From the NCBI RefSeq assembly GCF_014873875.1, contig NZ_JADBEM010000001.1, positions 4,340,001 through 4,404,000 on the forward strand: a stretch of 64,000 nucleotides of DNA, given 5' to 3'. The notes beneath the pieces were generated by a model. It was not told the DNA's origin and did no database searches. It saw nothing but the letters and a program-made list of their open reading frames with translations. Shown piece after piece: positions 8,702-16,726 of this stretch. Every line of letters starts with the position of its first letter. Position 1 is the stretch's first letter. The DNA is from Actinopolymorpha pittospori. Its GTDB lineage: Bacteria; Actinomycetota; Actinomycetes; Propionibacteriales; Actinopolymorphaceae. The position numbers and the translations under genes were made by a program.

Positions 8702-8773
8702 GGTCACTCCTCTCGCTTCGAGCACGTCGACGCGACCCATCCTCTGCTGGCAGATGGCTTGAAGGTAAGTGAA

Positions 8774-9433
8774 CGGATCGCTAGGCGCCTGGTCGGCCTC
8801 GCTCAGGCCGCCGGGAACGCTCCCACCCGGGGTGGGACCAGGCCGCGGATCACCGCCACGATCCCCTTCCAATACCTACGCGACCTGTACGGGCACGGCG
8901 TCATCCACACCACCCTCCAAGCCACCGCAACCCTCAACCCCGACGGCGGCTGCGAGGCGTGCGTCACCGGGTGCGGCGACGCGGAGAACGGCGGCGCGGA
9001 TGGCAGCGGTCCGAAGGTCGGAGCGTTCGGGAAAGTCCCCGACGGGATCCCGGTCTCCGCACGATGGCTGCGGATGCTGGTCTGCGACGCCGAAATCCTC
9101 CCCGCCGTCCTGGGCAGCGACGGAGCCATCCTCGACCTCGGCACCGGAACGAGGCTGTTCACCAGCAACCAGCGTCATGCGATCGGGGAGCGGGACGGGC
9201 ACCACTGCAACTTCCCCGACTGCCAAGCACCAGAAAAATGGTGCCACGCCCATCACATCGTCCACTGGGTAGAGGGCGGGCCGACGAATGTAGGAAACGG
9301 GGTCCTGCTCTGCCCCACCCACCACCACCTGATCCACCACGACAACTGGACCGTACGCATGAGCGATCACGGCCACCCCGAATACATCCCACCCCCATGG
9401 ACCGACCCCACCCAACACCCCCTCCGCCGCTGA
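8774..9433 (+). pseudogene. 3' remnant of a DUF222/HNH endonuclease gene
   Basis: The frame encodes only the back half of a DUF222-HNH (13E12-type) protein: RRLVGLAQAAGNAPTRG, then CDAEILPAVLGSDGAILDLG, then an intact zinc/HNH module (HHCNFPDC, HAHHIVHW, NGVLLCPTHHHLIH) and the usual tail PEYIPPPW. The N-terminal DUF222 half and its start are missing: upstream the same frame runs as unrelated sequence antisense to the phosphotransferase gene. The family is a multicopy group in actinobacteria, so a deletion or recombination relic is likely. The second copy at 58678-60127 aligns from the same point. Confidence 0.8.
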
Positions 9434-9457
9434 ACATCGCAAGCGCCCGACCCCTCC

Positions 9458-9475
9458 GCCTCCGCGCGCGGAGGC
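9458..9475. terminator. 18-bp GC palindrome, possible terminator
   Basis: GCCTCCGCGCGCGGAGGC is self-complementary and lies between the convergent HNH remnant and hisG. The stem has no real loop, so termination is only probable. Confidence 0.4.
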
Positions 9476-9557
9476 GCGCGCCCACGGCAACCTGCCGCGC
9501 AGCGGACGCAAGCCTGCGTTGACGGACGGAGCTCCGAGCTGCCTGAGGAGACGTAGC

Positions 9558-10388
9558 TCAGGCCAACACTGCCTCCGGTGCGAGTGCCACGATGCTCGTC
9601 GCGCCCAGGCGGCGCAGCTCCTCCAGACGGACCCAGAGCTCATCCGCCCCCACGACGAAATGAATGGCGACCATGTCGTCGCGTCCGGCAAGGGGGAGGA
9701 CGGTCGGTGCGGCCAGGCCGAAACGCATCTCGGTCAGCTCATCGACGTTATCGGTCGGCAGATGCGCCATGACATAGCGCTGCCGGCGGGCCGCGACGAC
9801 GGCCTCGACGCGGAGTACGAGGCTGTCGAGTCCGCCGCTGTCACGTCGTACGAACTGCGCCTCGCAGGGACGAATGACGTCGAGCACCCGAAGTCGGTTG
9901 GAGGCAAGGCTCGAGCCCGTCTCGCGAAGGTCGACGATCGCGTCCGCGATCCCCGCGGCACAGACGCCTTCCAGCGCACCGCCCATCTCCAGCACCCGCA
10001 CGCGGACGTGGTGTTCGGCGAAGTACTTCTCCGCGATCCTCGGTAGGTGGGTGGCGACCACCGCGTCGTCCAGGTCGGCGACGGTTTTCCGGCCGTCGTC
10101 ATCTCTGCTCGCCACGACCAGGGTGCTGCGGGCGAATCCCAACGGTGTGGAGGCCAAGCCGTCCAACTCGTGTTCGGCGACGATGTCGGTCGAAAGGAAC
10201 CCGGCGTCCAACTGCCCGACCGACAGCGCGGCGGCGGCATCGCGCGGCCGCATCTCGATGAACTCGACGCCCTGCACGGTCGCCCACGCACCAGACCGGC
10301 GGAAGACACTGCTCGGGTAACCCGCATGAGCCAACAGGGCCAGGCATTCGTCACGTAGTCGACCCCTCGACGGCAGCGCAACTCGCAT
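9558..10388 (-). CDS. hisG: ATP phosphoribosyltransferase (HisG)-like protein
   Basis: A 276-aa periplasmic-binding-fold transferase for the first step of histidine synthesis (ATP + PRPP to phosphoribosyl-ATP). Family sequence is clear: MRVALPSRGRL at the start, the DAGFLSTDIV region, the PRPP-binding-like GIADAIVDLRETGSSL, and a C-terminal ACT-like regulatory domain (DELWVRLEELRRLGATSIV). Length fits the long HisG form. ATG 10388 has a GAGGGGGT ribosome site. No other his genes are nearby; hisG normally sits with hisE in actinobacteria, so this could be a second copy. The 207-bp gap downstream of 10388 holds the esterase gene's regulatory region only. Confidence 0.85.
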   Translation of the reverse strand: MRVALPSRGRLRDECLALLAHAGYPSSVFRRSGAWATVQGVEFIEMRPRDAAAALSVGQLDAGFLSTDIVAEHELDGLASTPLGFARSTLVVASRDDDGRKTVADLDDAVVATHLPRIAEKYFAEHHVRVRVLEMGGALEGVCAAGIADAIVDLRETGSSLASNRLRVLDVIRPCEAQFVRRDSGGLDSLVLRVEAVVAARRQRYVMAHLPTDNVDELTEMRFGLAAPTVLPLAGRDDMVAIHFVVGADELWVRLEELRRLGATSIVALAPEAVLA

Positions 10389-10595
10389 CGGTGACCCCCT
10401 CAGCTTCTGGTCGGGAACCGTTCCTCCGACATCCTTTCGCCCAGCACCACACGGGCGCAATCGAGTTCCGCGCACCGCGGGGCGTAGAAGGCATCGCGCT
10501 GGTCCGGATTGGTCACGTGGACGTGGGTTCAGCGCGCGCGGAACGGCGTTCGGAACCGTAGGCTCGCAACCGCACCCACGCCGAGGAGGTTTCAG

Positions 10596-11720
10596 ATGAC
10601 CGCAGGTACGGACGATTCGAAGCCCGCTCCGTCCAATGTACGTGGCGCGGCCTACCCCCGGATCCACGCCGATTTGAGGGTGACGTTCCAGGTGTCCGTA
10701 CCCACCGCGACCTCGGTCCGGCTGCAGCCGGGCGGGCACGAGAGTGGACTCGGCTCCTCGACGATGGACCTCGCGCGGGGCGAGGACGGGACGTGGACCG
10801 TCACGACACCGCCCGTGCTGCCGGGCTTCTACTACTACTGGCTGCTCGTCGACGGGGTGGCGGTCAACGACCCGTCCAGCGAAACCTACTTCGGGCACGG
10901 CAGGTCCACCAGCGGACTCGAGGTGCCCGATCCGAGCGTCGACTTCTACCAGATCCGCGACGTCCGCCACGGCGAGGTCCGGACCCGCTGGTACCGATCG
11001 GAGACGACCGGAAGCTGGCGACGCTGCCTCGTCTACACACCGCCGGCCTACGACGACGACCACACGACGCGCTTTCCGGTGCTCTATCTCCAGCACGGCG
11101 CCGGTGAGGACGAACGCGGTTGGACGACCCAGGGCCGAGCCAACTTCATTCTCGACAACCTGATCGATGCCGGTGCGGCGAAGCCGATGATCGTCGTGAT
11201 GAACAACGGCTACGCCCTCGAGCCCGGCGAGGTGCCGACGACTCCGCCGTACTCGCCCGAACAGACGGCCCGGTTGGCGGACTCCTTCCGCGACCTCATC
11301 CTGCGTGACGTCGTGCCCGTGATCGACACCGCCTACCGGACCGTCGCCGACCGGGAGTCCCGGGCGATCGCCGGCCTGTCGATGGGCGGACGCCAGGCGC
11401 TGGACGTCGGACTCAAAGGCCTGGACACCTTCGCCGCCATCGCCGGACTGAGCGCCGCCGTGTTCGACCCGATCGACCCGGACCGTGACTACGGCGGTGT
11501 CCTCGCCGACGCCGACGCGTTCAACGAGCGGGTCCGGCTGCTGTGGCTCGGTGCGGGCACGGGCGAACGCCGGTTCGACGAGGCGCTGGCCAGCATGGAG
11601 TCCGTTCTCACCAAGCAGGGCATCCGTCACCAGGCCTACCGTTCGCCCGGCACGGCGCACGAGTGGCAGACCTGGCGCCGGAGTCTGCAGGCACTGGCCC
11701 CACTGCTCTTCCGCGACTGA
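10596..11720 (+). CDS. Esterase (enterochelin esterase/feruloyl esterase-like), CBM48-type N-domain
   Basis: A 374-aa alpha/beta hydrolase. An N-terminal beta-sandwich (VTFQVSVPTATSVRLQPGG to PGFYYYWLLVDGVAVNDP) resembles the E-set/CBM48 domain that precedes esterase D-like domains. The catalytic domain follows with the nucleophile elbow GLSMGG (Ser262) and a C-terminal His355 in GTAHEW. There is no signal peptide, so a cytoplasmic location is expected. The ATG has AGGAGG 11 nt upstream; a -10-like TAGGCT lies at 10559-10564. The family includes acetylxylan and feruloyl esterases and siderophore esterases; the substrate is not resolved. Confidence 0.85.
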   Translation: MTAGTDDSKPAPSNVRGAAYPRIHADLRVTFQVSVPTATSVRLQPGGHESGLGSSTMDLARGEDGTWTVTTPPVLPGFYYYWLLVDGVAVNDPSSETYFGHGRSTSGLEVPDPSVDFYQIRDVRHGEVRTRWYRSETTGSWRRCLVYTPPAYDDDHTTRFPVLYLQHGAGEDERGWTTQGRANFILDNLIDAGAAKPMIVVMNNGYALEPGEVPTTPPYSPEQTARLADSFRDLILRDVVPVIDTAYRTVADRESRAIAGLSMGGRQALDVGLKGLDTFAAIAGLSAAVFDPIDPDRDYGGVLADADAFNERVRLLWLGAGTGERRFDEALASMESVLTKQGIRHQAYRSPGTAHEWQTWRRSLQALAPLLFRD

Positions 11721-11868
11721 TCCCGCGACCGATCCGGCGACCGATCCGGCGACTGATCCCGGCCGACCGGGAGGGATGACCGGGAGGGATGACCGGACCG
11801 GGCCAGCGAAACCGGCCAACGAGACGAGCGGGCCGCCTGATCGGTCGGCCGTGCCATGATCGCTTGGC

Positions 11869-13599
11869 ATGACAGACGATGGTGGAGGTCAGCCGGTGGA
11901 GAGTGGGCCGCGAGCCACGGGGGAGGGGACCTCGAGCATCCTGATCCGCGGCGGTCTGGTGTACGACGGCACCGGCGCCCCGCCCAAACACCTGGACATC
12001 GTGGTGGAGGGTGGCCGCATCCTGAGCGTCACCAGATCCGCCCTGACCGCACGGCTCGACTCCGGGCCCTCCGGGCCGCCCGAGTCGCCCGCCCCGACCG
12101 AGCCACGGCCCATCCGGGAGCTGGGGCCGAACTCCTGGGTCATCGACGCGATCAACCTCGCGGTCGCTCCCGGCTTCATCGACATCCACACCCACTCCGA
12201 CCTCAGCGTGCTGTTCGACGGTCGGGCGCAGAGCAAGGTACGGCAGGGCGTCACGACAGAGGTGATCGGCAACTGCGGCTTCTCGGCGTTCCCGATCGCG
12301 CCGGAACGTCTCCGCGACCACGTCGACCTCCTCGCCGGCATCGGCGACGACCCGCTGGATCCGTCCTGGACCGACGTCGACGGCTACGCGCGAGTGGCGG
12401 CGGAGACAGGGCTGGCGGTGAACGTCGCACCACTCGTCGGCCACGGAGCGCTCCGGATCGCGGAGATGGGGCTCGCCAACCGGGCGCCGACGGAGCAGGA
12501 ACTCCGCGGAATGCGGTCGCGACTCGACGCGCTGCTGGAGCAGGGTGCGTTCGGGCTCTCCACCGGGCTCACCTATGTCCCGTCCCGGTACGCCGAGACG
12601 GCCGAACTCGTCGCGCTCTGCCAGACGCTGGCCGCTCGCGACCGGCTCTACGCCACCCACTCCCGTGGTGACCTCGCGGGCCTGTTCGACGCCGTTGACG
12701 AGTCGAGCGCACTCGGCCGGGAGACGGGCGTCGCCGTGCAGTACTCCCACGTCGCGATCAACGTCCCTGATCGGTGGGGGAGGGCGGAGGAGATGGTCGC
12801 CCGTTTCGCCGCCGCCCGTCAGGACGGGGTTGACATCGCCTACGACGTCTACCCGTACGACGCGTCGGCGTCGGCGCTCACGCAGTATCTGCCACCCTGG
12901 GTGCAGGAGGGCGGGGTCGAGGCGATGCGGAACCGCCTCGCCGATCCGACCGTCTTCCGCCGCGCGGAGGAGGATCTCGCCTCCGGCTGGGGCGACCCGC
13001 GGATCCCGTGGCTGTGGGATCGCATCCTCCTCGCCCGCACCGACGACCTGTTCGGAACCGTCGACGGACAGACCCTCGAGGAGGCGGCCGCCCAGGTGGG
13101 CAGGAGCCCGGCCGCGCTCGTCCTCGACCTGTGCCGCGAGGGCGGCAACCGCGTGCAGGTCGTCCTCCGCTACCGGACGGAGGAGGACATGCGCACCTTC
13201 CTCCGCTACGACCACGCCCTGATCGGTTCGGACGGCGCGGCGGTTCCCTTCGACCAGCAGGGCCGCCGACCGCACCCGCGCGCGTTCGGAGCACACGCCC
13301 GGGTGCTCGGACGGCACGTACGGGAGTTGGCCGACCTCGACCTCGCGACCGCCATCCATCGGATGACCGGCGCGGTGGCCGATCGGCTGCGCCTGTCCGA
13401 CCGGGGCACCATCGCGGCCGGCCAGGCGGCCGACCTGGTGATCTTCGATCCGTCCAGCGTCGCCGACCGCGCGACCTTCCTCGATCCCGGCCAGCCACCC
13501 AGGGGCATCCATCGGGTACTCGTGAACGGCGAGATCGTGGTGGACGCGGACCGGCAGACCGATGCCCGACCGGGGCAGGTGCTACGGGCCGGCCAATGA
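11869..13599 (+). CDS. Amidohydrolase family 3, N-acyl-D-amino-acid deacylase-like
   Basis: A 576-aa metal-dependent amidohydrolase. The N-terminal small domain (ILIRGGLVYDGTGAPPKHLDIVVEGGRI) leads into the HxH metal motif GFIDIHTHSD (around residue 106). Next come GVTTEVIGNCGFSAFP, typical of D-aminoacylases, and YATHSRGD. The C-terminal AGQAADLVIFDP closes the composite domain. Expected to cleave N-acyl-D-amino acids or related amides in the cytoplasm. The gap before it (11721-11868) carries short near-tandem GACCGATCCGGC-type repeats and no gene. Substrate specificity within the family is uncertain. Confidence 0.85.
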   Translation: MTDDGGGQPVESGPRATGEGTSSILIRGGLVYDGTGAPPKHLDIVVEGGRILSVTRSALTARLDSGPSGPPESPAPTEPRPIRELGPNSWVIDAINLAVAPGFIDIHTHSDLSVLFDGRAQSKVRQGVTTEVIGNCGFSAFPIAPERLRDHVDLLAGIGDDPLDPSWTDVDGYARVAAETGLAVNVAPLVGHGALRIAEMGLANRAPTEQELRGMRSRLDALLEQGAFGLSTGLTYVPSRYAETAELVALCQTLAARDRLYATHSRGDLAGLFDAVDESSALGRETGVAVQYSHVAINVPDRWGRAEEMVARFAAARQDGVDIAYDVYPYDASASALTQYLPPWVQEGGVEAMRNRLADPTVFRRAEEDLASGWGDPRIPWLWDRILLARTDDLFGTVDGQTLEEAAAQVGRSPAALVLDLCREGGNRVQVVLRYRTEEDMRTFLRYDHALIGSDGAAVPFDQQGRRPHPRAFGAHARVLGRHVRELADLDLATAIHRMTGAVADRLRLSDRGTIAAGQAADLVIFDPSSVADRATFLDPGQPPRGIHRVLVNGEIVVDADRQTDARPGQVLRAGQ

Positions 13600-13662
13600 C
13601 GGCGCCGCGCCGAACCTCGGGATCGATGAGTGTTCGGCTCCCCCTCCTCCACCGTCGCGACC

Positions 13663-13668
13663 TATCGT
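13663..13668 (+). promoter_or_regulatory. Leaderless -10 element (TATCGT) of the LigD-type polymerase gene
   Basis: TATCGT, exactly 6 nt, then ATG 13675; no ribosome site. Confidence 0.55.
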
Positions 13669-13674
13669 GAGCGC

Positions 13675-14889
13675 ATGTCGAAGTCGCGCATCCTGGAGGT
13701 CGCCGGACGCGAGGTGACCATCACCAATCCGGACAAGCTGGTCTTTCCGGATCGCGGCCACACCAAGCTGGACCTGGTGCGTTACTACCTCGCCGTCGCG
13801 GACGGTGCCCTGCGCGGGATCGCGGGGCGGCCGATGATCCTCAAGCGGTTCGTGAAGGGGATCGACCAGGAAGCCTTCTTCCAGAAGCGCGCGCCCGGCA
13901 AGCGGCCGGACTGGATCGAGGTCGCCGAACTCCGCTACGCCTCCGGCACCTCGGCGCAGGAGGCGGTCGTACGCGACGCCGCCGGCCTCGCCTGGATCGT
14001 GAACCTCGGCTGCATCGACCTCAACCCCCATCCGGTGCTGGCCGAGGATCTCGACCATCCCGACGAGCTCCGCATCGATCTCGACCCGGTGCCGGGCGTG
14101 GACTGGAAGCAGATCCTCGACGTCGCCCTCGTCGCCAAGGAGGTACTCGAGGACCACGGCCTCACCGGCTGGCCCAAGACCTCTGGGTCGCGGGGGTTCC
14201 ACATCAACGCCCGCATCGACCCGCACTGGTCGTTCCGAGACGTCCGGCTCGCCGCGGAGACCGTCGCGCGGGAGGTGGAGAACCGCGCCCCCGACCTCGC
14301 GACCAGCAAGTGGTGGAAGGAGGAACGGCAGGGCGTCTTCGTCGACTTCAACCAGAACGCCAAGGACCGCACGGTCGCCTCGGCCTACTCCGTACGGCCG
14401 ACTCCCGACGCCCGGGTGTCCACTCCACTTTCGTGGGCGGAGGTCCCGGACTGCCGGCCGGAGGTCTTCACGATGGACACCGTGCTGGAGCGGTACGCCG
14501 AGATCGGCGATCCGGGTGCGGGCATCGAGAACGCGAACGGGTCGCTCGAACCCCTGCTCGACCTGGCCCGGAGACTGGGGCCGGCCGAGAAGCCACCCAA
14601 GGGGACCGGCCGCCGTCAGCAGACGATGCCGCTCCTGGAGATCGCACGGGCCAAGACCAAGGGCGAGGCGATGGAGGGTCTGGAACGCTGGAAGGCCCGC
14701 CATCCGTCGGTTGTGGGTCATCTGCGGGCGCCCGACATCCTGGTCGACGGCATGCGCGGCCGAAGCTCGGTGTGGTACCGGATCCGGGTCAATCTCCAGC
14801 ACGTACCCGAGGCCGAACGTCCACCGCAGGAGCCGCTCGAGGTCGACTACGACCCGTGGGCCAACCTGTCCGGTCCAGCGGAGCGTTGA
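13675..14889 (+). CDS. LigD-type polymerase (PrimPol) domain protein
   Basis: A 404-aa stand-alone homologue of the polymerase domain of NHEJ ligase LigD. Opening ITNPDKLVFPDRGHTKLDLVRYY, the catalytic metal motif IDLDP (near residues 136-138), and TSGSRGFHI, the conserved nucleotide-binding segment, are all visible. Such enzymes add ribo- or deoxynucleotides at DNA ends in Ku-dependent repair. A C-terminal extension of about 100 residues (WYRIRVNLQHVPE...VDYDPW) is typical of stand-alone actinobacterial forms. No Ku, ligase or nuclease gene is in the window. ATG 13675 is leaderless. Confidence 0.88.
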   Translation: MSKSRILEVAGREVTITNPDKLVFPDRGHTKLDLVRYYLAVADGALRGIAGRPMILKRFVKGIDQEAFFQKRAPGKRPDWIEVAELRYASGTSAQEAVVRDAAGLAWIVNLGCIDLNPHPVLAEDLDHPDELRIDLDPVPGVDWKQILDVALVAKEVLEDHGLTGWPKTSGSRGFHINARIDPHWSFRDVRLAAETVAREVENRAPDLATSKWWKEERQGVFVDFNQNAKDRTVASAYSVRPTPDARVSTPLSWAEVPDCRPEVFTMDTVLERYAEIGDPGAGIENANGSLEPLLDLARRLGPAEKPPKGTGRRQQTMPLLEIARAKTKGEAMEGLERWKARHPSVVGHLRAPDILVDGMRGRSSVWYRIRVNLQHVPEAERPPQEPLEVDYDPWANLSGPAER

Positions 14890-15046
14890 ACTCCGCACCG
14901 GGATCGGCGGCACCGGGTTGCTCACGGGGACCTGATGGAGTAGCGAAGGAGAGAGACCAGGCTCTGGCAGGGAGCCCGGTTGGAACGGCCACCGCGTAGC
15001 ACCGCAAACGTGACGTCCAGGCGCAAGCGGGATGGGGGACGTGTCG

Positions 15047-16621
15047 ATGGCTGAGGACGCCGACCCGCGGTTGCGGGACGCTCTGACACAAATCGCCCGG
15101 TCAGCCGCAGACCTCACCGGGAGCGCGTGTGCCGCGATCGTGCTCGTCGACGAGCGTCGGAACCTCACGCAGGTGGCGAGTTCCGGAGCGGACGGCGGGT
15201 TCCCGCCGGCCGCGGCGCTCCGCGACGCCGCACTGGGGGCGGTGCTGGACAGCGCGTCGGCCGGCCACCTTCACGACCTGCGCGAGGAGTCTGGTGTTCC
15301 TCCCGGTCGGCGCGGGGGCCTCAACCTGGTCGGTACGCGCGTTCCGAGTAGTCCACGCGCCCAGGCACGCGGCGTTCTCTTCCTGGGAGGGGGCAGCGGT
15401 GCGGCAGCTTTCTCATCGGCGCAGGAGAAGGCGGTCACGGTGCTCGCCGACGCGGCCGGGATGGCCGTCGAGCACGCTCAGATCGTGGAAAGGGAACACC
15501 GACACCACCAACTGCTCGAGACGACCGCGAAGGTGACCAGGCTGTTGTTGAAGCACGACGACCCGGGTCAGGCACTGCACGAGGTGGTCAGAAGTGGGAT
15601 CCGCCAGGTGTGTGGAGCCGATGTCTCCGCGGTCTTCTGCGCCAAGGACGCGTCCGACCAGTTGCTGGTGATCGCGGTCGACGGACTGGGTCTGGACAAG
15701 GCGCCGGTCACCCAGATGTCGTCGAACAGCCTGGTCGGTCGTGTCCTCGACTCGGGCCGCGAGCTCCTCAGCGAGGACCTGACGTCCGTTCCGGGCTACA
15801 ACCCACCGGAGGAGTGGCGGGAGGCGTTGTCGGTCATGGGTCCGGGGATGTTGGTGCCGCTGGTGGCGAACACCGTCGTGCTCGGTGTTCTGCAGGTGGG
15901 ATGGCGGCGGGACTCGCCGAACGCCCGGAACGCCCTGTCGCAGCGGGGGATGGTGTGCGCGTTCGCCCACCAGGCCGCGCTCGCCCTGCAGCATCTACGG
16001 GCCGAGGACGAGCGCGCGAAGCTGCTGGTCCTGAAGGAACGTGACCGGATCGCGTCCGAGCTCGGCGACAGCGTGATCGAGTCCCTCTCAGCGGCGGAGC
16101 TGGATCTGCACAGCGCGGCCGGGCTCAGCCGGCAGGCGGAGGTCCGGCGCCGTGTCGACGCGGCGATCGGGTCGGTGGAGACGTCCATTCAGGTGATGCG
16201 GGACACCATCTTCCAGACGAGACCACCGAGCCAGCAGGGCGGGCTGCCGGTCTGGCAGCGCGTCCTGGACGAACTCGACTCCGTCTGCTTGGCGTGTGGA
16301 ATCCAACCGCGACTGGTCCTCACCGGCCAGCTCGACCGGGAGAATGTGGCCAGCGCGCACACGGAGCTCGCCGCGGCGGTCCATGACACGCTCACGGTCG
16401 CGACGACGGAGACCTCCACGTCCGTCGAGGTGACCGTACGGGTCGCCGAGACGGAGTTGGTGTTGACCGTCACCGATGCCGGAAGGGGAGTGGGCGAGGA
16501 GATCCCGGCCGCCAAGCTCTCCGACCTGGAGCGGCGGGCCAGGAGCCAGGGTGGCTGGCTCGACGTACGCCGGGCGGACGGCGGCACGACCAGCATCGAA
16601 TGGCACATCCCGGCGGCCTGA
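15047..16621 (+). CDS. GAF-domain DevS/DosT-like sensor lacking the phospho-acceptor His (pseudo-kinase)
   Basis: About 524 aa. Two GAF domains (roughly residues 10-150 and 170-320; second contains GPGMLVPLVANTVVLGVLQVGW) precede a HisKA_3-type helix and a degenerate ATPase domain. The helix reads RDRIASELGDSVIESL, where active DevS-like kinases have ELHD: residue 340 is Gly, not His (codon GGC). The N-box Asn is also not evident, although VTDAGRGVG resembles a G box. It is probably a sensor or regulatory partner, not a kinase. Start: ATG 15047 has GGGGGA 8 nt upstream; ATG 15032 is possible. There is no response regulator nearby. A paralogue lies at 55232-56902. Confidence 0.8.
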   Translation: MAEDADPRLRDALTQIARSAADLTGSACAAIVLVDERRNLTQVASSGADGGFPPAAALRDAALGAVLDSASAGHLHDLREESGVPPGRRGGLNLVGTRVPSSPRAQARGVLFLGGGSGAAAFSSAQEKAVTVLADAAGMAVEHAQIVEREHRHHQLLETTAKVTRLLLKHDDPGQALHEVVRSGIRQVCGADVSAVFCAKDASDQLLVIAVDGLGLDKAPVTQMSSNSLVGRVLDSGRELLSEDLTSVPGYNPPEEWREALSVMGPGMLVPLVANTVVLGVLQVGWRRDSPNARNALSQRGMVCAFAHQAALALQHLRAEDERAKLLVLKERDRIASELGDSVIESLSAAELDLHSAAGLSRQAEVRRRVDAAIGSVETSIQVMRDTIFQTRPPSQQGGLPVWQRVLDELDSVCLACGIQPRLVLTGQLDRENVASAHTELAAAVHDTLTVATTETSTSVEVTVRVAETELVLTVTDAGRGVGEEIPAAKLSDLERRARSQGGWLDVRRADGGTTSIEWHIPAA

Positions 16622-16650
16622 GCCGAAACCGAACCCTTGCCCGGACGCGG

Positions 16651-16689
16651 CCTGAGCCGGGACTGGAACTCGTCCATGCCCGGCTCAGG
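16651..16689. terminator. Bidirectional terminator-like hairpin
   Basis: CCTGAGCCGGG (16651-16661) pairs perfectly with CCCGGCTCAGG (16679-16689) over a 17-nt loop, between convergent genes. Confidence 0.7.
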
Positions 16690-16726
16690 CGGTGGTGCGG
16701 TCGGTGCGGTTGGTGCGTCCCGATGG

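Noticed and set aside
10389..11870. Upstream extension of hisG on the minus strand, including repeated SVAG units
   Set aside because: A ribosome site and the family-typical MRVALPSRGRL start lie at 10388; the extension is antisense to the esterase gene.
11608..13512. Minus-strand frame of 634 codons
   Set aside because: Antisense shadow of the amidohydrolase, no recognisable domain.
14890..15046. Possible riboswitch between the LigD-type gene and the GAF gene
   Set aside because: GC-rich stems exist, but no conserved riboswitch core I could recognise; 157 bp with nothing else supported.
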